From: JBBDXI01 sp040902425
Lineage (GTDB): Bacteria; Planctomycetota; Phycisphaerae; Phycisphaerales; UBA1924
DNA length: 49,847 nucleotides
NCBI GenBank assembly: GCA_040902425.1
Contig: JBBDXI010000011.1
Location: 1-49,847 of the forward strand
Direction of reading: 5' to 3'
Shown here: positions 8,279-16,740 of the stretch, piece by piece
How positions within the stretch are numbered: position 1 is the stretch's first letter
How the letters are laid out: every line of letters starts with the position of its first letter
Translations under genes and position numbers: made by a program
The notes under the pieces: generated by a model
Told to the model about the DNA's origin: nothing
Seen by the model: the letters and a program-made list of their open reading frames with translations, nothing else
The model's database searches: none

Positions 8279-10978
8279 ATGAGGCGCACTGGGCAGAACA
8301 TTGCGGCGGCACTGGTGGTGGCGTGCGGCGCGGCCGCGGCCGTGGCGGGCACGGTCACGCTCACGGCGGTCCGGGACAACACGGTCTTCCAGGAGAGCCT
8401 GAACAGCGCGGGGGCGGACGACAACGTGTTCGCGGGGATGACGTCACAGGGGGACATCCGGCGGGCGCTCGTGCGCTTCGACCTGTCGGGGGTCCCGGCG
8501 GGGTCCATGGTGACGGCGGCGGAGCTGCGGCTCTACTGCACGCGGACGAACTCCAGCTCCGGGGCGCGCTCGGTATCGCTCCACCGGCTGCTGGCGGACT
8601 GGGGCGAGGGGACCTCGGGCGGCGGCGGCCAGGGGGGCGAGGGGGCCCCGCCGACGGCGGGCTGCTCGACGTGGGTGCACCGGTTCTACACGGGGCAGCT
8701 GTGGGCAGCGCCGGGCGGGGACTTCGCGCCGGGCGCGAGCGCCACGGCGCTGGTGAACGCGGAGGGGAGCTACGAGTGGGAGGCGGCCGGGATGGTGCCG
8801 GATGTCCAGGCGTGGGTCGATTCGCCCGCGGGGAACTTCGGGTGGATGGTCCGCGGCGATGAGGCGGCCTCGGGCGTGGCGAAGCGGTTCGCCAGCCGCG
8901 AGGCGAGCCAGGCGGCGCGCCGCCCGACGCTGACGGTGACGTTCACGCCGCCGGCGACGACGGGGGCGTGCTGCCTGGCGGGGGGTGTGTGCGCGCTGCT
9001 GACGGCGGGCGAGTGCACGGGGCAGGGCGGGGCGTTCCAGGGCGTGGGGACGGCGTGCGCGCCGAGCCCGTGCCCCAGCCCCGTGGGGGCGTGCTGCCAC
9101 CCGGAGGGGACGTGCTTCGCGGCGAGCTCCACGGAGTGCTCGCCGGCCGGGGGCGTCTGGCAGGGTGCGGGGACGCTGTGCTCGCCGAACCCGTGCCCGG
9201 CGCTGACGGGGGCATGCTGCTACGCGAACGCGACGTGCCAGACGCTGACGGGGGTGCAGTGCGCCGCCCAGGGCGGGACGTTCGCAGGGGCGGGGACCAC
9301 CTGCGCGACGGTGGAGTGCCCGTGGGTGCTGGTGCCGTTCGTCGATTCGCTGCCGCGCCCGGGCGTGGCGCAGCCGGACACGGGCCTTCCCGGCGGCGCG
9401 GCCGCGTACACCATGCGGATCACGGAGCAGAGCCAGCGGCTGCACCGCGATCTGCCTCTGACGCGGGTGTGGGGGTTCAACGGCGGGTACCCGGGGCCGA
9501 CGATCGAGGCCTGGCGCGGGGCGCCGGTGGAGGTGACCTGGGTGAACGACCTTCGGGATGAGCAGGGCGCGCTGCGGCAGCACCACGTGCTGCCGGTGGA
9601 CCCCTGCGTGCACGGCGCCGGGACCGATGCGCCGCGGACGGTGGTGCACCTGCACGGCGGGCACGTGCCGATGAGCAGCGACGGGTACCCGGAGTGGACG
9701 TTCCTGCCCGGGCAGCAGTCGCCGCCGTACACCTACCCGAACACGCAGCCGCCGGGGACGGTGTGGTACCACGACCACGCGATCGGGATCACGCGGCTGA
9801 ACGTGTACATGGGGATGGCCGGGTTCTACCTGATCCGCGACGCGGCGGAGCAGGCCCTGGGCCTGCCGTCCGGCGCGTACGAGGTGCCGCTGGCGATCCA
9901 GGACCGCTCGTTCAACGCCGACGGCTCGCTGAAGTACCCGGCGATGTGGATGGAGCACTTCTTCGGCGACTTCGTCGTGGTGAACGGGAAGGTGTGGCCG
10001 TACATGGAGGTGCGGCGCGGGAAGTACCGCCTGCGGATGCTCAACGGCTCGACGAGCCGGACGTACACCCTGGGCCTGTCCAACGGCGCGCCGTTCCACC
10101 AGATCGGGACGGACCTGGGCCTGCTGGGGGCCCCGGTGCAGGTGCAGGGGGTGACGATCCAGCCCGGGGAGCGGGCGGATGTGGTGATCGACTTCGGGGG
10201 GTACACGGTGGGGACGGAGATCATCCTGACCAACAGCGCGCCGGCGCCGTACCCGGGGGCGCCCGGGGTGGGGGTGGTGCCGGACGTGATGAAGTTCATC
10301 GTGCAGGAGGAGACGGGCGGGCCGTCCACGCTCCCCGCGACGCTCACGCCCGTGCCGCGCCTGGAGGAGGCGGACGCGGCCGTGCACCGCGAGTTCATGC
10401 TGCACAAGATGTCCGACCCGTGCACCGGGTCGGTGTGGATGATCAACGGGCTGATGTGGGGCGACATCACCGAGCGGCCGCGCCTGGACACGACCGAGGT
10501 GTGGTCGTTCGTCAACGCCTCGGGGGTGAGCCACCCGATGCACATGCACCTGGTGCAGTTCCAGGTGCTGGACCGGCAGGACTTCCAGATGGTGGGCGGG
10601 GTGCCGACGCCGTCGGGGCCGCGGGTGCCGCCGCCGCCTGAGGAGGCGGGGTGGAAGGACACGGTGCGGTGCGACCCGCAGGAGATCACGCGGGTGATCG
10701 CGCGGTTCGAGGGTTACCTCGGAAAGTACGCGTACCACTGCCACATCCTGGAGCACGAGGAGCACGCGATGATGCGGCAGTTCGAGACGACGTGCTACGC
10801 GAACTGCGATGCGAGCGTGACGCCCCCGGCGCTGAACGTGGCGGACTTCGGGTGCTTCCTGACGGAGTACGCGGCGGGGAACCCGTACGCGAACTGCGAC
10901 GGCTCGACGGCGCCCCCGGCGCTGAACGTGGCGGATTTCGGGTGCTTCCTGACGAAGTACGCGGCCGGGTGCCCGTAG
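8279..10978 (+). CDS. Secreted CotA/bilirubin-oxidase-like multicopper oxidase with DNRLRE domain, Cys-rich repeats and GC-type dockerin tail
   Basis: An 899-residue protein. The start ATG 8279 follows GGAGACAGG and opens a signal peptide (MRRTGQNIAAALVVACGA). Residues about 22-225 form a DNRLRE-type beta domain (DNTVFQ, ALVRFDLSGVP, LRLYC). Residues 229-347 are three six-Cys repeats (GACC...C...C...GG.F.G.GT.C....C). Residues about 360-835 are a three-cupredoxin multicopper oxidase with all four copper motifs: HLHGGH (457-462), WYHDHA (496-501), HPMHMH (752-757) and YHCHILEHEEHAM (819-831). Cys821, His826 and Met831 fit a type 1 copper with an axial Met, as in CotA and bilirubin oxidase. Residues 839-899 are the dockerin tail. 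Such enzymes oxidise phenols, bilirubin or metal ions with O2. The substrate is unknown, but secretion and tail tagging suggest work at the cell surface or on extracellular polymers. Confidence 0.93.
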   Translation: MRRTGQNIAAALVVACGAAAAVAGTVTLTAVRDNTVFQESLNSAGADDNVFAGMTSQGDIRRALVRFDLSGVPAGSMVTAAELRLYCTRTNSSSGARSVSLHRLLADWGEGTSGGGGQGGEGAPPTAGCSTWVHRFYTGQLWAAPGGDFAPGASATALVNAEGSYEWEAAGMVPDVQAWVDSPAGNFGWMVRGDEAASGVAKRFASREASQAARRPTLTVTFTPPATTGACCLAGGVCALLTAGECTGQGGAFQGVGTACAPSPCPSPVGACCHPEGTCFAASSTECSPAGGVWQGAGTLCSPNPCPALTGACCYANATCQTLTGVQCAAQGGTFAGAGTTCATVECPWVLVPFVDSLPRPGVAQPDTGLPGGAAAYTMRITEQSQRLHRDLPLTRVWGFNGGYPGPTIEAWRGAPVEVTWVNDLRDEQGALRQHHVLPVDPCVHGAGTDAPRTVVHLHGGHVPMSSDGYPEWTFLPGQQSPPYTYPNTQPPGTVWYHDHAIGITRLNVYMGMAGFYLIRDAAEQALGLPSGAYEVPLAIQDRSFNADGSLKYPAMWMEHFFGDFVVVNGKVWPYMEVRRGKYRLRMLNGSTSRTYTLGLSNGAPFHQIGTDLGLLGAPVQVQGVTIQPGERADVVIDFGGYTVGTEIILTNSAPAPYPGAPGVGVVPDVMKFIVQEETGGPSTLPATLTPVPRLEEADAAVHREFMLHKMSDPCTGSVWMINGLMWGDITERPRLDTTEVWSFVNASGVSHPMHMHLVQFQVLDRQDFQMVGGVPTPSGPRVPPPPEEAGWKDTVRCDPQEITRVIARFEGYLGKYAYHCHILEHEEHAMMRQFETTCYANCDASVTPPALNVADFGCFLTEYAAGNPYANCDGSTAPPALNVADFGCFLTKYAAGCP

Positions 10979-10983
10979 AGGGA

Positions 10984-10998
10984 CCGGCCAATGGCCGG
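10984..10998 (+). terminator. Hairpin after the multicopper oxidase gene
   Basis: CCGGCC-AAT-GGCCGG, a 6-bp perfect stem 5 bases after the stop. There is no T run, so termination is uncertain. Confidence 0.3.
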
Positions 10999-11097
10999 CC
11001 CGGCGGTGCAACGCCTGCAAGGCCCGGGCGGGCCCGCGACATGGGACGATGGCCGCGACGTGGCGGGGTGGGTCGCCGCGCGCCATGGAGGGTCCTC

Positions 11098-11967
11098 ATG
11101 CCGTACGCACACCGTCCCGTGTTGCTCCCCCGTGTGTCCCTGGCCGGCGCGCTGCTGGCGGCCCCGGTGCTCGTCGCGCCGGCGGCGCTGGCGCAGACGG
11201 ACAGCTTCCACTGGATGCAGATCGAGCAGGTGGTGGGGGGCGTGGGGGGCGACACCACGAAGCAGGCGGTGCAGCTCCGCCAGCGGTTCTTCGGGCAGAA
11301 CTTCATCGCGGGGACGCAACTGGTCGCGTTCGACGCCGCGGGCCAGAACCCGGTGGTGCTGATCACGTTCCCGACCAACGTCCCCAACGGCGATGACGGG
11401 GACCGGATCCTGGTCACGACGGCGGGCTTCCCCGCGCCGGTGGCGCCGGACTTTGTGATGACGAGCCCGATCCCCGCGTCGTACCTCGCGGCGGGCAGGA
11501 TCACGTTCCAGTTCTTCGGGCTGAACTACTGGTCGCTGGCGTGGGGCGGGGCCGCCTACACCGGGCCGAATACGGGGACGCTCGACAACGACGCGGATGG
11601 GAACTTCGGGCCGCCGTTTGCGGGGCCGTGCCCCTCTGCCGGTGTGCAGGGGCTGCTCTTCCAGGGTCCGGCGAGCGCGCCGAGCACGAACAACGCCGCC
11701 GACTATGCCCTGACGACCGGCGCGGCGGAGCTGACGAACAACGCCCGCGCCAGCGGCACCGTGACCGGCCCGCCGCCGTCCTGCTACGCCAACTGCGACA
11801 ACAGCACGCAGGCGCCGGTTCTGAACGTCGCGGATTTCGGGTGCTTCCTCACGCGCTACGCGGCGGGGGAGGCCTACGCGAACTGCGATGAGAGCACGCA
11901 GGCGCCGGTGCTGAACGTGGCGGACTTCGGGTGCTTCCTGACAAGGTACGCGGCGGGGTGCCCGTGA
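11098..11967 (+). CDS. Small secreted protein of unknown function with GC-type dockerin tail
   Basis: A 289-residue protein. GGAGGG at 11087-11092 sits 5 bases before ATG 11098, which begins a clear signal peptide (MPYAHRPVLLPRVSLAGALLAAPVLV, cleaved near AALAQ). The mature part opens with SFHWMQIEQVVGGVGGDTTKQAVQLRQR, then FGQNFIAGTQLVAFDAAGQNP. This resembles secreted domains annotated as hypothetical in planctomycetes; I cannot name the family. No catalytic motif or membrane segment is seen. Residues 229-289 are the two dockerin repeats. The frame is also open far upstream, but that stretch overlaps the oxidase gene in another frame and is not credible coding sequence. Confidence 0.85.
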   Translation: MPYAHRPVLLPRVSLAGALLAAPVLVAPAALAQTDSFHWMQIEQVVGGVGGDTTKQAVQLRQRFFGQNFIAGTQLVAFDAAGQNPVVLITFPTNVPNGDDGDRILVTTAGFPAPVAPDFVMTSPIPASYLAAGRITFQFFGLNYWSLAWGGAAYTGPNTGTLDNDADGNFGPPFAGPCPSAGVQGLLFQGPASAPSTNNAADYALTTGAAELTNNARASGTVTGPPPSCYANCDNSTQAPVLNVADFGCFLTRYAAGEAYANCDESTQAPVLNVADFGCFLTRYAAGCP

Positions 11968-12026
11968 TCGGGGCGGACGGGGCAGCATCGGAACGGCACG
12001 AATTCGGCGAAATTAGGCTAGGGGGC

Positions 12027-12055
12027 GCCGGATCGGCGCGGTAATCTGATCCGGC
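12027..12055. promoter_or_regulatory. Inverted repeat upstream of the lectin-like gene
   Basis: GCCGGATC at 12027-12034 and GATCCGGC at 12048-12055 form an 8-bp inverted repeat with a 13-base spacer, about 60 bases before the start at 12117. It could be an operator or an RNA hairpin in the leader. The sequence just before it (AAATTAGGCTAG) is unusually AT-rich for this region. Confidence 0.3.
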
Positions 12056-12116
12056 TCGCGGGAGCACGCAGCCGGGATTCTCCGCGCCTGCGTTCTGGCA
12101 CGAAAGGGAGCATCCC

Positions 12117-13760
12117 ATGGTTCGTCCGACCCGTCTTGTCGTAATGGTGGCCGCGTGCGGCGGCGCGTTTGCACCGGCAGCGCTCGCCCAGGTCTTTACC
12201 AACGCCGACTTCGAGACCGGCGACCTGAGCGGGTGGGCGGTCACGCCGACGTTCTTCGGAACCACGGTGGTCCAGAATGTCGAGTCAGTGGATATCGACG
12301 GCCCGGGCCCACTTGAGGCGAGTTTCGGGGCCCGGTTCCGCGTGGGCACCGCGGGCATCCTCTCGACGTTCCAGGCCGGGATCGAGCTGTCGCAGGAGGT
12401 GACGCTCACGGCGGGGAACGGGTACGTGTTCGCGTGCGACTGGGCGGCCTTGAACACGAGCACGGGCGCCAACTCGGAGGGCGGGGTGTTCACGGTGTTC
12501 GTGGATGACCGGCTGCTGGCGGGGACCCAGGCCGCCGGGAGCACGAGCGCCACCGCGCCGCACTACGGGCACATCGAGGGGGCGTTCGGCCCGCCGACCA
12601 CGGGGACGTACCGGGTCGGAATCCGGATCACCCGGCCGTTCACGACCGGGACCAGCACGCTCAACCAGTTCGTGGACAACTTCACGATCACGCCGGCCAC
12701 GGTCGGGGCGTGCTGCCTGGCCGACGGGTCGTGCTTCCAGACGCGGGCCGCCGACTGCGGGGTCTCCGGCGGGACGTACGCCGGCGACAGTGTGACGTGC
12801 GCCGCCGCGGCGTGCGTCCAGCCGGGTGCGTGCTGCGTTCCCGATGCGTCGTGCTTCATCCGGAGTGAGGCGCAGTGCCTGGCCCTGGGCGGCACGTACA
12901 GCGGGAACGGGACGACCTGCGCCGCGGCCGGCTGCCCCGACCCGGCGTTCGGCTTCGCGCCGATCGCCAACCGCGCCCTGGACGGCGGCACCAGCTTCAA
13001 CGGGCCGATGCTGGGCGGCACGACGCCCGCGCCGCGGACCATCCAGTTCTCGGTGGCCGCGTCGGAGCTGGCGGGCATCCCTGCGGGGAGCAGCATCACC
13101 GGGCTGACGTGGCGGCAGGACAACGCCGCGGGGAACACGACCTGGCCGGACGCGGACGCCCTGTTCACGCAGTACGACATCGAGCTGAGCAGCCAGGGCG
13201 CCGCGTCCCCCGGCGGCATGCTCCCGACCCTGGCGAGCAACGTGGGCCCGGACGCGACAGTGGTCCGCAGCGGCCCGCTCACGATCCCCGCCCAGGGCTT
13301 CCCCGGGGGCGCCGGCGCGGGCCAGGTCAACCCGTTCGGGCACGAGATCGCGTTCTCGACGCCGTTCGTGTACAGCGGCGGGCCGCTGGTCGTCACGATC
13401 CGCCACAGCGGGCACGACCAGCCGACCAACCGAAACCTCGACGGAATCGCCACGAACAACGCGACCTACTTCAGAACGGTGCAGTCTCTCGTGGCCACCG
13501 GCGCGGCCGCCACGACCGGCAACTCGGCGGTGTTCAACATCGTTCGGTTCACCGTCGAGGCGCCCGGCTCCGCCTGCTACGCCAACTGCGACGAGAGCAC
13601 GCAGGCGCCGGTGCTGAACGTCGCGGATTTCGGGTGCTTCCTCACTCGCTACGCGGCGGGGGAGGCGTACGCAAACTGCGACGAGAGCACGCAGGCGCCG
13701 GTGCTGAACGTGGCGGACTTCGGGTGCTTCCTGACGAAGTACGCGGCCGGGTGCCCGTGA
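12117..13760 (+). CDS. Secreted lectin-like protein with Cys-rich repeats and GC-type dockerin tail
   Basis: A 547-residue protein. AAAGGGAG (about 12103-12110) precedes ATG 12117. The signal peptide is MVRPTRLVVMVAACGGAFAP, cleaved near ALAQV. Residues about 26-190 begin NADFETGDLSGW and end FVDNFTITP, the pattern of jelly-roll carbohydrate-binding-like domains found at the N termini of secreted planctomycete proteins. Residues 197-273 are two six-Cys repeats (GACCLADGSC..., GACCVPDASC...). Residues about 275-480 form a second beta-rich domain with TGLTWRQDN and GGPLVVTIRHSGHD, family unknown. Residues 487-547 are the dockerin repeats, about 95% identical at DNA level to those of the gene just upstream. 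No active site is recognised; binding of sugar or another surface ligand is inferred from the domain type only. Confidence 0.85.
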   Translation: MVRPTRLVVMVAACGGAFAPAALAQVFTNADFETGDLSGWAVTPTFFGTTVVQNVESVDIDGPGPLEASFGARFRVGTAGILSTFQAGIELSQEVTLTAGNGYVFACDWAALNTSTGANSEGGVFTVFVDDRLLAGTQAAGSTSATAPHYGHIEGAFGPPTTGTYRVGIRITRPFTTGTSTLNQFVDNFTITPATVGACCLADGSCFQTRAADCGVSGGTYAGDSVTCAAAACVQPGACCVPDASCFIRSEAQCLALGGTYSGNGTTCAAAGCPDPAFGFAPIANRALDGGTSFNGPMLGGTTPAPRTIQFSVAASELAGIPAGSSITGLTWRQDNAAGNTTWPDADALFTQYDIELSSQGAASPGGMLPTLASNVGPDATVVRSGPLTIPAQGFPGGAGAGQVNPFGHEIAFSTPFVYSGGPLVVTIRHSGHDQPTNRNLDGIATNNATYFRTVQSLVATGAAATTGNSAVFNIVRFTVEAPGSACYANCDESTQAPVLNVADFGCFLTRYAAGEAYANCDESTQAPVLNVADFGCFLTKYAAGCP

Positions 13761-13955
13761 GCCCGTGAGGGAAGTGGTCCGCATCGTGGTAGATTGGTGG
13801 CGGGCGGCGGGCCATTGCTCGCGACAGCACCGCGCCGTGCTGGCAAGCCCGCGCCCTTGCGTACCTCCCGTTGACACTGCGAGGTGCGGGCCCGGGCTGC
13901 TTGCTTGGCGCGAGCCGCCGCGGGGGTGCGCCACCCGTCAGCGAGGGAGTCTGCC

Positions 13956-15833
13956 ATGAGGTCCACGCGGTTCCGGGGCGTTCCTGCGGTTCGGGCGGCG
14001 GGTTGGGGCGGCGCGCTGGCGGCGGCCGTCCTGCCGGGGGCAGCGCTGGGACAGGCGATGAGGGGGGGCTCGGGGGAGGGCTCCCAGCCTCGGCCCGCCG
14101 GCCCGGTGCAGCGCGAGTTGCAGCCCGCCGGTGAGCGCGTGCTCGCCGACATGCCCCGGGGCGGACCCGGGAGGTCGGTGCGCCCCCTGGCCCGCCCCCC
14201 GATCCCGCTCCCGCCCCCGATCGACGGGGACCCGCGCCCGGACCCGGTGCCGACGAGCGGGGAGGGAACGCCCCGCGGGCCGGGGTGCACAGGCGTCCTG
14301 AGCTCCATGCTGGCGCCGGCGGCGTCGTTCGAGGCGCTGCCCGACACCAACTCCGGCATCCCCCCGGACTCGATGGGCGCGGTGGGCCCCGCGCACGTGG
14401 TGACGCACATCAACTACCGGGTGAACGTGCAGTCGCGCACCGGGACGGGCGGGGTGACGGTGAACCTGGGCACGTTCTGGTCCGCGGTGTCCGGGAACGC
14501 GTTCGACCCGCGGGTCGTGTACGACGCACTGACCGACCGCTGGATCGCCGTCGCCGGCACGGACCCGCAGAACGTCAACTCCGCGGTCGGGCTGGCGGTG
14601 AGCACGACCGGGAACCCGGGCGGGTCGTGGCGGTTCTTCCGTCTCGACGCCGACGCGGGCAACGCCTTCTGGGCGGACTTCCCCTGCGTGGGATTCAACG
14701 ATTCGTGGATCGTGGTGACGGCGAACATGTACGGGGTGGGTACCAACGCCTGGGGCGGGTCGAAGATGTGGGTGGTTAACAAGGCGAGCGCCCTGGGGAC
14801 GGGGACGATGACCCTGGCCGAGTTCCCGCGAGGGTTCGACATGGCCCCCAACGGGGGGGTGGGCAACTCGCTCCAGCCCTCCCAGTGCGTGGAGCCGGGG
14901 GGCGGCCTCTTCCTGGTGGAGAACTCGGGGTGGAGCAGCGGCGGGACGATCTACCTGCGGCTCTCGCGGATCACCGGGACGGCGGGCGCCCCGGCCTGGT
15001 CGGTGGTGCCCAACTCGCCGTTCCCGGGGTACGGCCTGTTCCCGATCCCCGCGCCCCAGCAGTTCAACTACACGCAGATCGAGGCGTCGCAGCTGGGCGA
15101 CCCGCGCCGGATCGCGACGGGCGACCCGCGGATCAGCGGATCGGTGCCGCTGCGGGGCGGGATGCTGTACTGCGCGCACAGCGGGGGCCTGCCCGCAACC
15201 GGGACGCCCAACCGCACGGCGGCCTTCTGGCATCAGCTCAATCCGGCGAGTGCCGCCCCGTTCGTCCAGTCCGGGCGGTACGAGGAGGGGCCCGACACGC
15301 ACTTCACGTACCCGAGCATCGCGGCCAACTGCGCCGGCGATGTGTGCATCGGGTTCACCCGGAGCGACCCCACGCGGTACGCGACGGCCGCCTACGCGAT
15401 GCACCTGGCGGGGAGCCCGGCGGGCTCGACGGGGTTCCTGCAGACGCTGCGGGCGGGGCTCTCGACCTACTACAAGACCTTCGGCGGGGCCAGCAACCGC
15501 TGGGGCGACTACAGCGCGACGGTGGTGGACCCGGCCGACGACCGCAGCTTCTGGACGATCCAGGAGTACGCGGCGATGCGCGTCGGCCCCGGCGACAACG
15601 ACTCACGCTGGGGGACGTGGTGGGGGAAGATCGAGGCCCCGAGCGCCTGCTACGCCAACTGCGACGGGAGCACGCAGACGCCGGTGCTGAACGTCGCCGA
15701 TTTCGGGTGCTTCCTCACACGCTACGCGGCGGGCGAGGCGTACGCGAACTGCGATGGGAGCACGCAGGCGCCGGTGCTGAACGTGGCCGACTTCGGGTGC
15801 TTCCTCACCAGGTACGCCGCGGGGTGCCCGTGA
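13956..15833 (+). CDS. Secreted beta-propeller-like protein with GC-type dockerin tail
   Basis: A 625-residue protein. ATG 13956 follows GAGGGA and starts a signal peptide (MRSTRFRGVPAVRAAGWGGA, cleavage near ALGQA). A Pro/Arg-rich linker covers about residues 35-105. The main domain starts LPDTNSGIPPDSMGAVGP and continues with DPRVVYDALTDRWIAVAGT, WADFPCVGFNDSWIVVTAN, YPSIAANCAGDVCIGFTRS and NRWGDYSATVVDPADD. These recurring strand phrases suggest a six- or seven-bladed propeller similar to sialidase-like folds, but I see no clear Asp-box set and no catalytic triad. Residues 565-625 are the dockerin repeats. The gene stands 195 bases after its neighbour. Upstream, TTGACA at 13870-13875 resembles a -35 box but lacks a matching -10. 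Confidence 0.85.
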   Translation: MRSTRFRGVPAVRAAGWGGALAAAVLPGAALGQAMRGGSGEGSQPRPAGPVQRELQPAGERVLADMPRGGPGRSVRPLARPPIPLPPPIDGDPRPDPVPTSGEGTPRGPGCTGVLSSMLAPAASFEALPDTNSGIPPDSMGAVGPAHVVTHINYRVNVQSRTGTGGVTVNLGTFWSAVSGNAFDPRVVYDALTDRWIAVAGTDPQNVNSAVGLAVSTTGNPGGSWRFFRLDADAGNAFWADFPCVGFNDSWIVVTANMYGVGTNAWGGSKMWVVNKASALGTGTMTLAEFPRGFDMAPNGGVGNSLQPSQCVEPGGGLFLVENSGWSSGGTIYLRLSRITGTAGAPAWSVVPNSPFPGYGLFPIPAPQQFNYTQIEASQLGDPRRIATGDPRISGSVPLRGGMLYCAHSGGLPATGTPNRTAAFWHQLNPASAAPFVQSGRYEEGPDTHFTYPSIAANCAGDVCIGFTRSDPTRYATAAYAMHLAGSPAGSTGFLQTLRAGLSTYYKTFGGASNRWGDYSATVVDPADDRSFWTIQEYAAMRVGPGDNDSRWGTWWGKIEAPSACYANCDGSTQTPVLNVADFGCFLTRYAAGEAYANCDGSTQAPVLNVADFGCFLTRYAAGCP

Positions 15834-15879
15834 GCCCGTGACCGGTTGACCGCGCATGGGTGGTCGGTCATCCGCGGAA

Positions 15880-15896
15880 GCCGGCGAAGAGCCGGC
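15880..15896. terminator. Hairpin between convergent genes
   Basis: GCCGGC-GAAGA-GCCGGC lies between two convergent stop codons (15833 plus, 15898 minus). It could end transcription from both sides, but no T run follows on either strand. Confidence 0.3.
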
Positions 15897-15897
15897 C

Positions 15898-16614
15898 TCA
15901 GGCGCCCAGGAAGCGCCTGAGGCTGGCGATCTCGTCGTCGGCCGCGGCCGCGTCGGCGGTGGTCTCTTCCACCACCTGCCGGAGCGTGCGGCGGAACTTG
16001 CGCCGCACCGTCTGGATCATGGAGGAGACCTTCGTCGGCGAGTCCACGCCGAGACGCTCGGCCAGCGCCTCCATCGCCGGGGCGCGGTCGTGGCCGAGGG
16101 CCGGGTCGATGACCGCGGCCCGGAAGGCGTCCCAGTGCGGGGCCTGCCCCGCGGCGGCGCACTCCGAGGCGAGGCGCTCGAGCGTGATCGAGAGGAGCGT
16201 GGTCGCCCACTGGCGGTCGAAGGCGTCGCCCGGGTCGCCATCCTCGGCGGGCTCCAGGCGGTCCAGCGCTGCGCTCCCCCCGACCGGGAGCGACGGGGAA
16301 CGGCCCTTGGCCACCGACCGGCGGTGCTGGTCCACGAGGAAGTTCCGCAGGGCGGCCTTGAGGAAGGTGCGGAAGCGGCCGCGCTCCGGGCAGGCCTTCT
16401 CCAGCAGCCCGCGCTCCAGGACGACCTCGGCGACGAACTGCTGGGCGAGGTCCGCGGCCTGCTCTCGGGACCGCCCCGAGCGGCGGATGAAGGCGTAGAT
16501 CGGCCCCCAATACGAGGCCAGCAGAGGCTCCAAGAGCCGGGCATCGCCCGCGGCGGCCACGACGACCGACCACTGGGTGGTCTGGAACCCCGCCGTGGTG
16601 TGCTGCTGGCTCAT
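15898..16614 (-). CDS. ECF-type RNA polymerase sigma factor
   Basis: A 238-residue sigma factor starting MSQQHTTAGFQTTQWSVVVA at ATG 16614. The region 2 core is YWGPIYAFIRRSGRSREQAADLAQQFVAEVV, followed by RGRFRTFLKAALRNFLVDQHRR. Region 4 is less canonical than in the factor at 1695: MEALAERLGVDSPTKVSSMIQ then VRRKFRRTLRQVVEE. The TTQWSVV opening and the GRFRTFL phrase are typical of a large planctomycete-enriched ECF group. No kinase or anti-sigma gene is adjacent. It is transcribed divergently from mmsA with 126 bases between the starts and converges on the propeller gene. Its regulon cannot be inferred from this window. Confidence 0.9.
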   Translation of the reverse strand: MSQQHTTAGFQTTQWSVVVAAAGDARLLEPLLASYWGPIYAFIRRSGRSREQAADLAQQFVAEVVLERGLLEKACPERGRFRTFLKAALRNFLVDQHRRSVAKGRSPSLPVGGSAALDRLEPAEDGDPGDAFDRQWATTLLSITLERLASECAAAGQAPHWDAFRAAVIDPALGHDRAPAMEALAERLGVDSPTKVSSMIQTVRRKFRRTLRQVVEETTADAAAADDEIASLRRFLGA

Positions 16615-16740
16615 GGGGCTCCGCTGGCGGGGGCGGGCGCCCCGCGGCCGACTGTTCACGAGGCTTCTCTTATAGTCGTCAGATACACTCCCCGTTCGAC
16701 CGTTCCCGGGAACTGGCGCCGGGTTCGCCCTGGAGGGGCC

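Noticed and set aside
9694..10641. Long open frames in other frames and on the other strand inside the multicopper oxidase gene
   Set aside because: Biased Arg/Ala/Gly composition and no motifs; all four copper sites lie in the chosen frame.
14287..14310. A further copy of the CACAGGCGTCC palindrome
   Set aside because: Only the left half matches; the right half CGCCTG is absent, so it is chance similarity within coding sequence.
11782..15833. CRISPR-like or mobile repeat array from the repeated ~90-bp units
   Set aside because: The repeats are coding, in frame at gene ends, in pairs, with no spacers. They are dockerin-like modules.
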